Source: Pimelobacter simplex
GTDB lineage: Bacteria; Actinomycetota; Actinomycetes; Propionibacteriales; Nocardioidaceae
Direction of reading: 5' to 3'
Assembly (NCBI RefSeq): GCF_024662235.1
Contig: NZ_CP096276.1
Span: 496,001 to 560,000 of the forward strand
Length of the DNA stretch: 64,000 nucleotides
The translations under genes were made by a program, and so were the position numbers. Under the pieces are notes generated by a model. The model saw only the letters and a list, made by a program, of their open reading frames with translations. It ran no database searches and was not told where the DNA came from. Below, piece by piece: positions 1-8,059 of this stretch; position 1 is the first letter of the stretch, and every line of letters begins with the position of its first letter.

Positions 1-303
1 CAGGCCGGGCTGTACTTCCATGCCCGCAACGTCGCCGAGCAGGCAGCCCAGGAAGGCGCGGCCGAGGCCCGTGCCTTCGACGGCGACGAGGCGAGCGCCA
101 AACAACGGGCAATGACCTTCCTCGGTGCGCTCGGAGATCGGGCACTGACCGACCGCAACGTCGAGGTCGACCGCGGCGCAGAGACCGCGACCGTGACCGT
201 CTCGGGTGACGTGATCTCGCTGGTGCCGGGGGTGTCCTGGAGCGTTTCGGAGTCGGCCTCCGGGCCCGTTGAACGGTATGTGCCACCCACGGGTGGTCAG
301 TGA
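1..303 (+). CDS. TadE-like pseudopilin, 5'-truncated by window edge
   Basis: The frame is open from base 1 and ends at the TGA at 301-303, so only the C-terminal 100 residues are visible. The visible part begins QAGLYFHARN and continues with an Ala/Glu-rich helix and a beta-rich tail, which is how the periplasmic part of TadE/TadF-type minor pseudopilins looks. It is the first of three overlapping genes of this kind (stop and next start overlap at 300-303), so it is probably a Flp/Tad-like pilus component of the conjugation apparatus. The N-terminal membrane helix lies outside the window. Assignment rests on position and overall character, not on a diagnostic motif. Confidence 0.6.
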   Translation, partial: QAGLYFHARNVAEQAAQEGAAEARAFDGDEASAKQRAMTFLGALGDRALTDRNVEVDRGAETATVTVSGDVISLVPGVSWSVSESASGPVERYVPPTGGQ

Positions 304-737
304 TGATCCCGCGGATCAGCCGGCTGACTGCGCCTCGTGGGGAGCGGGGGACAGCGGCCTTAGAGATGGTCGTGGTCGCGCCGGTGCTGATCGTGATCCT
401 GCTGTTCGTCGTCGGACTCGGCCGCATGGCCCACGCCGACCAACAGGTCCAGGCCGGCGCCGCGGACGCCGCCCGGGCCGCCTCGCTCGAGCGGAACACC
501 GGCGCGTCAGATGCGGCCGCGCGGCAGGCCGCCCGCGACTCGCTCGGCCAGGCCGGTATCAGCTGCACGAACCTAGACGTCTCGGTCAACCTCGGCGGCT
601 ACGAGCCCGGCGGCCAGCTGAGTGTGACCGTGAGATGCACTGCGGACCTCAGCTCGGTCGCTCTGGCGGGCTTCCCAGGCAGCAGGGTCTTCACCGCAAC
701 CTCCACTGTCCCGATCGAGACGTGGAGAGCCGAGTGA
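300..737 (+). CDS. TadE family pseudopilin
   Basis: A 145-residue protein. It has a short basic N-terminus, then the TadE hallmark of a small Gly/Thr-Ala-Ala-(Leu)-Glu stretch (GTAALEMVVV, about residues 18-27) running into one hydrophobic helix, and an extracytoplasmic domain with two cysteines (ISCTN and VRCTA) that could form a disulfide. Members of this family are minor pseudopilins of Tad/Flp pili; in actinobacterial conjugative elements they sit at the head of the transfer operon. The GTG at 300 overlaps the previous stop and the ATG at 303 is an equally possible start. The next gene overlaps its stop by four bases, indicating translational coupling. Confidence 0.7.
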   Translation: MMIPRISRLTAPRGERGTAALEMVVVAPVLIVILLFVVGLGRMAHADQQVQAGAADAARAASLERNTGASDAAARQAARDSLGQAGISCTNLDVSVNLGGYEPGGQLSVTVRCTADLSSVALAGFPGSRVFTATSTVPIETWRAE

Positions 738-1210
738 GCGCGAAGATGCTGGTGGCCACCAGGTTCGCGTTGGCCGCTGTCGCAGCGGTCTTGAAGGGGC
801 GACGGTGCAAAGCACGTGGTCAGCGTGGTGCGGCGTCAACCGGGATGGTGGTCATCCTCGGCGTCGCCCTGCTGGTCGTCGGCGGGCTGGTTATCGACGG
901 CGGCTACACCCTCGGCGCTCGACGGGAGGCGATGAACCAGGCCGAGCAGGCCGCCCGGGCCGGTTCGGATGCATTGAATGAGGGGTCGCTGCGGGACGGC
1001 GTGGTGCGCGTCGACCCGGGCCGGGCGATCTCGGCCGCAAACGCCTACCTGGCGCGGGTGGATGCTCACGGGAGCGTGTCGGTGAACGGCGACGAGGTCA
1101 CGGTCACGGTGACCTCGAGGCAGGACACCAAGATCCTCTCGATCGTCGGCGTGGGGTCCCTGCCCGTCGAGGCGACCGCCTCAGCAGTCTCGATCGCCGA
1201 GAACGACTAA
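734..1210 (+). CDS. TadE/TadG-like membrane-anchored pilus protein
   Basis: About 158 residues from the GTG at 734 (an ATG follows at 746). A basic N-terminus (GRRCKARGQRG) precedes a single hydrophobic helix around residues 37-55 (VVILGVALLVVGGLVI). The exported part contains the ARREAMNQAEQAARAGSDAL helix typical of the putative Flp pilus-assembly TadE/G-like family, followed by a Val/Thr-rich beta domain. Third of the coupled trio, with a GTG start overlapping the upstream TGA. It probably helps build the surface pilus of the conjugation machine. The exact TadE/TadF/TadG type cannot be decided by eye. Confidence 0.6.
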   Translation: MSAKMLVATRFALAAVAAVLKGRRCKARGQRGAASTGMVVILGVALLVVGGLVIDGGYTLGARREAMNQAEQAARAGSDALNEGSLRDGVVRVDPGRAISAANAYLARVDAHGSVSVNGDEVTVTVTSRQDTKILSIVGVGSLPVEATASAVSIAEND

Positions 1211-1286
1211 CCGAAGGCCGTCACACATCGCGCGATTGGTGGACTTCCCCAAGTAGAGGTCCTGGCGCGCGAAGAAGGGAAGACAT

Positions 1287-4200
1287 ATGAAGGTGATCAA
1301 GGCGCTGGCCGCCGTCGTGGTGCTTCTGGCGGTGGTCGTCGGGCCACCGTGGGCGCTGATCACGTTCATCGGGAACCCCTGGCCGACCGAGGGTGTCTCG
1401 CTCACCGCGCCTCTCACCGACGGTGCCATCGTCGGCCTGCTCGCCGTCGTGGTGTGGGTGCTGTGGCTGCAGCTGCTCGCGTGCATCGCGACCGAGGCGA
1501 TCGCAGCCGTCACCGACGACCGGGTCCAGCTGCGGGCGCCGTTGACGCTGGGTGTGCAGCAGCAGTTCGCGCGGCGTCTGGTGACGGCGGTGGTCGTGGC
1601 CGCGATCCCGGCGTCGGTCGCGGTGGGCGGCGTGGCCGCGATGACCGCCCCGGGGCCCTCGGCGGCCGGTCAGGTGGTGCAGGCTGCTGAGCAGAATGGG
1701 CACGACCTTCCTGCGCAGCCGGTGGTGACGACGGAGAAGAAGGACAGGCCGGTCAAGACCATCACCGTTCCGGTGAAGCGGCTCGACACGCTGTGGGACA
1801 TCGCGGATCGGGTGCTGGGCGATGGGGACCGGTGGCCGGAGATCGCGGTCCTGAACGAGGGCCGCGAGATGAACGACGGCGCGGTGTTCACCTCGGCCGA
1901 TCAGATCCGACCCGGGTGGGAACTCGTGGTGCCCGCCCAGGGCCGCGAGACATCCCAGATAGTCGCGGAGATCGTGACGGTCGACCCCGGCGACACCCTG
2001 TCGGAGATCGCTCTCGAGCAGCTGGGCGATGCGGATCGATACCCCGAGATCTACGAGGCCTCGACAGCTATCACGCAACCCGGGGGCCAGCACCTGGTCG
2101 ACCCCGACGTGATCGACGTCGGCTGGAGGCTCAACATTCCCGCCGAAACGCCGGCACGCGTCGATCATCAACAGCACAAAGTGCCACACACCGCTCCGCG
2201 CGAAGTTCGACCCGACCCAGTTGTGAACGAGGCACACGACGACAACGCGAGCCTGGACCTCGTGCCGTCCGAACGGCACGACCCACCACCCACGCCCACG
2301 TCACCGCCAGTCGGCGCCGACTCAGACGGCGAGAGGGCCGGGGGCACCGCAGTCGATGCACAAGACGACGAGGACGGCGTGACGGCACCCAGCGCGTTGC
2401 TGGCCACCGCGACCTGCCTGTCCTTCGGTGCGCTCGGCCTGTTGGCGCTCAACCGTCGCCGCCAGTTCCGCAACCGCCGGATCGGCCGGACGATCGCTGC
2501 CACCCCCGCCGAGCTCACCGATGTCGAGCAGGCGATCGTCGAACACGGCCATGCGGCCCAGAAGGATGTCGAGTTCCTCGACCGCGCACTGCGGCATGTC
2601 GCCGCGTCCTGCAGGATGCAGCGAAGCTCGCTGCCTCAGCTTGGCGCCGCAATGATGGGTGAGGACGACCTGACGCTGCTGTTCACCCAGCCCGCTGTCG
2701 GCGAGGTTCCGGAGGGCTGGACGGCCACTGACGATGCTCGGGCGTGGATGTTGCCGCGCGAGGTGCTCCTCGAGCCCGACCTGGGGGCCCAGCCGGCGCC
2801 CTATCCGGCGCTGGTGAGCATCGGGGACGACGAGGGCGGCCGCACCTGGCACATCGACCTCGAGGCTCTGGGAGTGTGCGGGATCGGGGGACCGCCGGAG
2901 CAGGTCGCTGGCCTGGCCCGTTTCTGGGTGGCAGAGCTCGCCGTGAACGCCTGGGCGCAGGGTTGCGAGGTGCTCTTGGCCGGACAGTTCGGCGCCGAGA
3001 TGATCGGTCTCAACCCGGCCCGGCTGCGGCAGGTCGAGCGTGGCGAGGCGCTGGCCCGCGCCGCGGCCGTGGCTGCCACGATGGAGGAGGTCGCGGAGAA
3101 CCTCGATGCCGACGTCCTGACCCGTCGCCGCGACGGGTTGGTGCTGGACAGCACCAACCCGGTGGTGGTCGTGGTGGATTCCCGGCCCGGCGCCGAGGTC
3201 GTCGCCGGCCACCAGGACCGGGAGCGGTCCCGAGTGGTGGTCGTGCACGGCGAGGAGGAGGCGCCGACCATCGAGCTGCGAGGCGATGGGACCGCCTACC
3301 TGCCGATGTGGGGGATCAGCCTCAAGGCGTTCTCGATGGCGGCTGAACAGGCCGCCCCGATCGCGGAGGTGCTGGCGGCAACCCGCAACCTCGCCGACGA
3401 GCCGATGCCGAACACGGCCTCCGACGGGGGGCCGCTGGGCGGATACGCCCGGGCCGACGGGTCGCTGCGTGAGGAATACACCGAGCCGCGCCACACCGAG
3501 GGGGGTGACCGGTCCTCGATCCTGCCCGCGGCCGACGAGGTATACCTGACGGTCGCGGCGACCACGGCCGACGACCTCGCAGCCTCCGCACGGAGCGTCC
3601 CGGAGACGACCCGAGCCGAAGTCGCCGCACTCGACCCGACGCTGGATCAGGACCTCGCCGACTGGTTCGACGACTCCTCGCCGCGGCCGAAGATCCACCT
3701 GCTCGGCCCGGTCGAGCTGCGGGCGTTGAACGGCGGCGACCCCAAGGCGATCGCCAGCACCGGCGTCACGGTCTCCTTCATCGCCTACCTGGCCGTCCAG
3801 GACCGCGGGGTCACCGGCGAGCGGGCCATGGCGGCGTTCGGATGGAAGACGACCGGGACCGTGCAGAACCGCGCTACCGACGCCCGCTTCCTGCTCGGTA
3901 CCCGCCCCGACGGCACCGACTGGCTGCCAGAGGCCGGTACGAGCGATGCGGCCCGCCGGGGGACCACCCCGACCTACGACCTGGTTCGTGGACCCGGCGG
4001 GGTGCTGAACAACGCAGACCTGTTCCTGCGGCTGCGACACCGAGCCGAGCGGCGCGGTGACACCGGCGGGTGCGAGGAGGACCTGGCGGCCGCGCTGTCA
4101 CTGGTCACGGGCGCGCCCTTCGAGGGCGCGACCGACCGGCGGTTCCGGTGGCTCTTCCAGGGTCAGCGACACGACCATGTCCTGGCCGCGGCGATCGAGG

Positions 4201-4457
4201 ACACCGCCCACCTGCTCGCCACCCGGGCGGTGACCAGCGGGCGCACTGACCTGGTCCGGTTGGCCTGTGAGGCGGCTCGGAAGGCCAGCCCGCACAGTGA
4301 CGTCGCTTGGCTCGATCTGGCTGCTGCCGCCGAGGCTGAGTCGGGTCGTGCCGCCGCCGACGAGCTGCTCCGCGACCATGTGGTCGACCGGTTCGACGAG
4401 GATCTTCCGCCCCGCACCGAGACCGTCCTCGATCAGCGGGACTGGGCAGCCGGGTAA
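1287..4457 (+). CDS. LysM-domain membrane protein with C-terminal BTAD-type region
   Basis: A 1056-residue protein with a GAAGGGAAG ribosome site before the ATG. Three hydrophobic segments lie near residues 5-28, 46-66 and 99-120. Two LysM-like repeats follow (about 160-210 and 229-285; TLWDIADRVLGDGDRWPEIA and DTLSEIALEQLGDADRYPEI), then a Pro-rich linker, a fourth hydrophobic segment (about 371-390) and a large cytoplasmic part. The last 250 residues (from PKIHLLGPVELRALNG, about residue 800) resemble the winged-helix plus tetratricopeptide BTAD module of SARP/AfsR regulators. The family is common next to Tad or conjugation genes in actinobacteria. LysM could touch peptidoglycan outside while the BTAD region signals inside; that role is inference. 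Confidence 0.75.
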   Translation: MKVIKALAAVVVLLAVVVGPPWALITFIGNPWPTEGVSLTAPLTDGAIVGLLAVVVWVLWLQLLACIATEAIAAVTDDRVQLRAPLTLGVQQQFARRLVTAVVVAAIPASVAVGGVAAMTAPGPSAAGQVVQAAEQNGHDLPAQPVVTTEKKDRPVKTITVPVKRLDTLWDIADRVLGDGDRWPEIAVLNEGREMNDGAVFTSADQIRPGWELVVPAQGRETSQIVAEIVTVDPGDTLSEIALEQLGDADRYPEIYEASTAITQPGGQHLVDPDVIDVGWRLNIPAETPARVDHQQHKVPHTAPREVRPDPVVNEAHDDNASLDLVPSERHDPPPTPTSPPVGADSDGERAGGTAVDAQDDEDGVTAPSALLATATCLSFGALGLLALNRRRQFRNRRIGRTIAATPAELTDVEQAIVEHGHAAQKDVEFLDRALRHVAASCRMQRSSLPQLGAAMMGEDDLTLLFTQPAVGEVPEGWTATDDARAWMLPREVLLEPDLGAQPAPYPALVSIGDDEGGRTWHIDLEALGVCGIGGPPEQVAGLARFWVAELAVNAWAQGCEVLLAGQFGAEMIGLNPARLRQVERGEALARAAAVAATMEEVAENLDADVLTRRRDGLVLDSTNPVVVVVDSRPGAEVVAGHQDRERSRVVVVHGEEEAPTIELRGDGTAYLPMWGISLKAFSMAAEQAAPIAEVLAATRNLADEPMPNTASDGGPLGGYARADGSLREEYTEPRHTEGGDRSSILPAADEVYLTVAATTADDLAASARSVPETTRAEVAALDPTLDQDLADWFDDSSPRPKIHLLGPVELRALNGGDPKAIASTGVTVSFIAYLAVQDRGVTGERAMAAFGWKTTGTVQNRATDARFLLGTRPDGTDWLPEAGTSDAARRGTTPTYDLVRGPGGVLNNADLFLRLRHRAERRGDTGGCEEDLAAALSLVTGAPFEGATDRRFRWLFQGQRHDHVLAAAIEDTAHLLATRAVTSGRTDLVRLACEAARKASPHSDVAWLDLAAAAEAESGRAAADELLRDHVVDRFDEDLPPRTETVLDQRDWAAG

Positions 4458-4518
4458 CGCCGACCAGCGGGTCCCCAGAGCGCGGGTTCGGCCGATCAGT
4501 TTCAGGTTTCTCTGCAGC

Positions 4519-4628
4519 GGTCTGGTGAGCGGCGCACCCCCTGTGACCTGGGGGTTTGTATTCTTGGTGAGCGGTTTGGTGAGCGGCGGCCGACCCGTGT
4601 GAGCCGGTGGTGACCGGTTTGGTGAGCG
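4519..4628 (+). repeat. Four iteron-like direct repeats (GGTTTGGTGAGCG)
   Basis: In the 235-bp gap between two genes the 13-mer GGTTTGGTGAGCG occurs perfectly at 4573-4585 and 4616-4628, and with changes at 4519-4531 (GGTCTGGTGAGCG) and 4561-4573 (TTCTTGGTGAGCG). Copies 2 and 3 touch head to tail. Further GGTGA words lie around them. They may be binding sites for an element-encoded DNA-binding protein; no function is proven. Confidence 0.5.
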
Positions 4629-4692
4629 AGGTGGTGAGGGGGCGGTTCTGCCATGGGCGCGTCCTGATCGCGTCTGCTCTCGGAGGACCGCC

Positions 4693-5595
4693 ATGTCGGC
4701 CAGTCACCCCACCCATCAAGTCACCACCCACCAAGTCGCCATCCGCGCCGCGTCCCACATCCCGGGGCCTGGCCAGTCCTGGCGGGAGGGCCAGCATCAG
4801 CGGCGCCAGGCTCAAAGCGCCTTGGCCACCTCGGTCACCAGCAGTCTGGAACGGTCGGGGAGGTGGGCGCAGTGGCAGCAGATGGAGTCCCGGCTGGCCG
4901 GTTTCGCCGACCTCGAGGCGGCGCGCGAAGGATGGCGTCGCCGCGACGAGCGGTGCTACCAGGTGGTCGCCGGACTAACCGCCCTTGGGTCTCGCCGCGG
5001 GGGCGATGACGACGACGCCGCCCTCGCCGTGGCCGTACTGCTCGAGGACGGCGTGAACCGGGTAGCGCGGATGCTGAGCGACGTGTGCGTGATCGACGAC
5101 GTCACCGCAACGGTGTGGGAGGAGGTCAAAGGAGCCGAGCCGCAACTGGGCCGCCACGCAGCCACCTACCTGTTGCGGCGCGCCCGGCAGCGTCTCAGCC
5201 GCCCGGCCGCCGGCATGGTCTCCCGGATAGACACGACCTCCCTTGACGCATGGCTCGACAACGGCTGGGCCTCTACTCCAAGACCCCGAGAACGTGCATC
5301 AGACAGCCAGACGGACCGCAACCTCCTCATCGCAGTCCCCGAGATCGAGGACCCTGTCGAAGATCTGGCCGACTTGCTGACTTGGGCGCGCGAGGTCGGC
5401 GTGATCGCCACCGAAGAGGTCGACCTGCTTGTCGAGCTTGTCACTGCGGAAGGCGACGGCATGGCGCAAGAAGAAGCGCAGCGAGTCGTGGGTGAGCGCC
5501 ATGGCCTCGCGATGCGGACGATCCGACGTCGTCGCGACCGCATCGCCGCGCGGCTGCGCGACGCTGTCCCGAAGTACTTGGCGGCGATCGCCTGA
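4693..5595 (+). CDS. Hypothetical protein with sigma-region-4-like C-terminus
   Basis: A 300-residue protein starting at the ATG after GGAGGACCGCC. The N-terminal 40 residues are low-complexity (His/Thr/Gln-rich). The middle is helical. The C-terminal 60 residues (AQEEAQRVVGERHGLAMRTI, then RRRRDRIAARLRDA) read like a helix-turn-helix of the sigma-70 region 4 type, so DNA binding is likely. It sits just downstream of the four iteron-like repeats, which makes it a candidate to bind them. The family is not recognised by name; proteins like this recur in actinobacterial integrative elements. It could be a regulator of the transfer operon. Confidence 0.6.
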   Translation: MSASHPTHQVTTHQVAIRAASHIPGPGQSWREGQHQRRQAQSALATSVTSSLERSGRWAQWQQMESRLAGFADLEAAREGWRRRDERCYQVVAGLTALGSRRGGDDDDAALAVAVLLEDGVNRVARMLSDVCVIDDVTATVWEEVKGAEPQLGRHAATYLLRRARQRLSRPAAGMVSRIDTTSLDAWLDNGWASTPRPRERASDSQTDRNLLIAVPEIEDPVEDLADLLTWAREVGVIATEEVDLLVELVTAEGDGMAQEEAQRVVGERHGLAMRTIRRRRDRIAARLRDAVPKYLAAIA

Positions 5596-5672
5596 ACATC
5601 TCGGCCAGCATTCTGGACGGACTTTGCCGCGCCCTGTCCGATCCGGGCTGGGCACGGTTGCTGTTCCTAGGC

Positions 5673-5921
5673 ATGGACGATCAGGCACCCATCGGAGTCA
5701 GGTTCTGTGAGCCGACCCCCGACGTCGTCGCACAGCTGCTGGACGTGGTGGCCGCCCACAGCGTCGACCACGCGCTGTGCGACATCGAGCAGATGCTCGC
5801 CCGCCTGCGCGCCGACGCCGAACACGCCGCGCAGGCACGAGAGGTGCTCCGCAACACCCCCGCCGCGGTCTTGCGTGAAGCGCTGCGGCTCCGGGCCGCA
5901 CGGATCGGGGCAGCCCGATGA
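5673..5921 (+). CDS. Small hypothetical helical protein
   Basis: An 82-residue protein from the ATG at 5673 (MDDQAPIGVRFCEP). The rest is almost entirely predicted helix rich in Ala, Arg and Glu (DIEQMLARLRADAEHAAQAR). Its stop overlaps the start of the next gene by four bases (ATGA), so it belongs to the transfer operon. No domain is recognised. The position directly before a degenerate P-loop protein is conserved-looking operon structure rather than chance. Confidence 0.5.
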   Translation: MDDQAPIGVRFCEPTPDVVAQLLDVVAAHSVDHALCDIEQMLARLRADAEHAAQAREVLRNTPAAVLREALRLRAARIGAAR

Positions 5922-6880
5922 GCACCCGCACCCCGCCGCGCTACTCCACCCGCGAACTGCAGGCCGCGGCCGCCGCCCTGGCCGCCGGTCGGTTCACCAC
6001 CGCGACCGCGCGGGCCGAGGCCACGGCGCCAATCGACGACCTGCACGCGCGCCCGATCAGCGACTCCGTCGACAGCACCACCGCCACCGCCGCCTCCGCC
6101 CCTGCATCTGCCGGCGGCGGTCACGGAGTCGGCGCCGCCGGCGCGCACCGTCCGATCGACACGGCGACCGTGCCGAGCATGGGAGCGCCGCTGGTGCGCG
6201 TGCGGCCCGCCAACGCGGGCGCAGGCGCCTCGACGATCGCCCTCGCTCTCGCCGACGTCGCCGACGTCGCCGGCATCCGCACGAGGGTGCTCGATGCCGC
6301 CGCCCCGGCCTGGTCAGGACTGCTCGGCGCCACCGTCACCGAACTCGGCGCCGCCCAGGGCTGGCGCCGCGGCCGCCGCGGCGACGGCGTGCTGATCGAC
6401 CGCGTCGCAAACGCTGTCCGTGTCCCCGCCGAGGTGCCCACCCCGCGGCCGGTCGACGGCGTCGACCTGACCGTCCTGGACGCCGGCTGGTCGATGCGCG
6501 AGCTCCTCGCCTGCCCGGCCAGTGCCTGGGTCGCCACGACACCAGCCGACGCGGAGATCCTGGTCACCCGGCCGCACGGTCTCGCGCTAAGCCAGACCGA
6601 GGCTTCACTGGCGGACCTCGAGCACCAGCTCGCCGCCGACCAGGTCGTGGTCGTCGTGGTCGGTGCCGGCCGCTGGAGCGACCGCGAGTTCTCGACCGCC
6701 GGCCGGCTGCTGCGCACCGCCCACCGGCAGGAAGCCGTGCTGTTCGCGCCGCTGCTGCCCACCAAGGCCCTACGGGGCCTGGGTCCCGGCCCGCTGCCCA
6801 AGCAGCTCACCAACCCCTCCCACCGCCTGCTGGATCGAATCACCACCATCACCGGCCCGCTGGCGACGAACCGCACTTGA
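5918..6880 (+). CDS. ParA/MinD-like protein with degenerate P-loop
   Basis: A 320-residue protein with an Ala/Thr-rich N-terminal third, then a region laid out like a ParA/MinD-type ATPase: a beta strand, NAGAGASTIALALADVAD where a deviant Walker A should be, a later hydrophobic strand VDLTVLDAGWS, and VVVVVVGAGRWSDREF. The Walker A lysine (GxGKST) is absent (GAGAST), so ATP hydrolysis is doubtful. Such pseudo-ATPases occur upstream of SCO6880/VirB4 genes in actinobacterial conjugation loci. The role is unknown, perhaps structural or in positioning the machine. It is coupled to the gene before it by an ATGA overlap. Confidence 0.55.
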   Translation: MSTRTPPRYSTRELQAAAAALAAGRFTTATARAEATAPIDDLHARPISDSVDSTTATAASAPASAGGGHGVGAAGAHRPIDTATVPSMGAPLVRVRPANAGAGASTIALALADVADVAGIRTRVLDAAAPAWSGLLGATVTELGAAQGWRRGRRGDGVLIDRVANAVRVPAEVPTPRPVDGVDLTVLDAGWSMRELLACPASAWVATTPADAEILVTRPHGLALSQTEASLADLEHQLAADQVVVVVVGAGRWSDREFSTAGRLLRTAHRQEAVLFAPLLPTKALRGLGPGPLPKQLTNPSHRLLDRITTITGPLATNRT

Positions 6881-6894
6881 AGAAGGAGAGACAG

Positions 6895-7227
6895 ATGATC
6901 ATCCACGCGATCGCCGAGGTCGCCACGCAGATGCTGGCGGCTTCGGGCAATGTCGGGGCGGAGGGCGTCGGCGACGTCTGCGCCCAGGCACCGACTGGCG
7001 TCGCGCCGTACGTCAACGACGTGCTCGGCTGGGTCAAGTACGGCGTCATCGCCATCATCATCGGCGCCGGTTTCGCCTCGACCGGAGCGCTGATCGTGGG
7101 CAAGTTCGGCCAGATGAGCCGTGCCGCACAAATGGGCGCCTCGGGACTGCTCTGGACCGTGATCGGCGCGATCGCGTTCGTCACCATCTACGCGATCCTC
7201 AACGGCATCGTCGGGGACGGCTGCTGA
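6895..7227 (+). CDS. Small two-helix membrane protein, VirB2/TrbC-like
   Basis: A 110-residue protein with a strong ribosome site (GAAGGAGAG) before the ATG. Two long hydrophobic helices (about residues 44-68, WVKYGVIAIIIGAGFASTGA, and 82-104, LLWTVIGAIAFVTIYAILNG) flank a short basic loop (GKFGQMSRAAQ). Size, topology and position before the VirB6-like and VirB4-like genes match VirB2/TrbC-type major pilins or small channel subunits of type IV secretion systems. No signal peptide cleavage motif is obvious. Naming beyond VirB2-like is not justified. Confidence 0.6.
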   Translation: MIIHAIAEVATQMLAASGNVGAEGVGDVCAQAPTGVAPYVNDVLGWVKYGVIAIIIGAGFASTGALIVGKFGQMSRAAQMGASGLLWTVIGAIAFVTIYAILNGIVGDGC

Positions 7228-7228
7228 C

Positions 7229-8059
7229 ATGTTCGGCCGGCCCCGCCACCTGTACCTGACCCGGTTGGCCGACCCCTACACGGACTGGACCCGGATGCGG
7301 CTTCAGGTCCTGCTGGGGGCCGCCGTGGTCGTCGTTCTCGCCCTGGTGGCGGGCGGAGTGTGGTCGGTGGTCAGCATCTTCACCGGCTCCTCCTCGCCAG
7401 GAAACGCCGGTTCCGAGCCAGCACAGTCCGCCGAAGACCAGCTCGCCAACGAAGCGCTGCCGACGGCGCCGTTGGAGGCCGCACAGCCCGGCACCCTGTC
7501 GTCGGGCGAGACGGGGACACTCGAGATCCCGGCACCGAGGGAGGTGGGGAAGGTCGGTGTGGCGACCGGGTTCCCGCACACGCCCGAGGGCGCCCTGGCG
7601 CAGCTGGCCGCGATCGACAGCACGGCACTCAGTTCCGCCTCGGTGCGAGTCGCCCAAGGCGTCATCACCCGGTGGGCAGTGCCCGGCGGTCCGACGGCCG
7701 AGAGCTGGTCGGGCGTCCAGGGGCTGGCCGGACTCCTGGAGTCGGCCGGCCTGTCCTCGGAGGCGCAGAACACGATCACGATCGGCGTCGAACCGAAGAT
7801 GGGGTTCATCAAGGGCACGGTCGGCGACGACTTCGTCATCCCGTGCATCGACTTCATCATCACCGCCACCACGACCACGACTGCGGCGGCGGGTCAGTCG
7901 CAGCAGGTCGCGGCCGCCGACTGCCAACGCATGGTGTGGCAGGACGGCCGGTGGCTGATCGGCGCGGGTGAGGAGCCCGCACCGGCGCCGTCGCTGTGGC
8001 CCGGGTCCCAGGCCTCCTTCGACGCTGGCTACCAGTGGCTGGAGGTCCCCCAGCAATGA
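7229..8059 (+). CDS. Single-pass membrane conjugation protein
   Basis: A 276-residue protein. It has a cytoplasmic N-terminus of about 27 residues (LYLTRLADPYTDWTRMR), one transmembrane helix (about 28-52) and an exported domain of about 220 residues. Topology and place in the operon match the VirB8/TcpC class of type IV secretion scaffold proteins, but no diagnostic motif confirms this. The exported domain contains a pair of cysteines (IPCIDF and AADCQRM). Start ATG at 7229 lies one base after the upstream stop, and its own stop overlaps the next ATG, so it is tightly coupled on both sides. Confidence 0.55.
   Translation: MFGRPRHLYLTRLADPYTDWTRMRLQVLLGAAVVVVLALVAGGVWSVVSIFTGSSSPGNAGSEPAQSAEDQLANEALPTAPLEAAQPGTLSSGETGTLEIPAPREVGKVGVATGFPHTPEGALAQLAAIDSTALSSASVRVAQGVITRWAVPGGPTAESWSGVQGLAGLLESAGLSSEAQNTITIGVEPKMGFIKGTVGDDFVIPCIDFIITATTTTTAAAGQSQQVAAADCQRMVWQDGRWLIGAGEEPAPAPSLWPGSQASFDAGYQWLEVPQQ

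Noticed and set aside
2322..4040. 572-codon minus-strand frame under the LysM/BTAD gene
   Set aside because: Low-complexity Arg/Gly/Pro product, no ribosome site, antisense to a well-supported gene.
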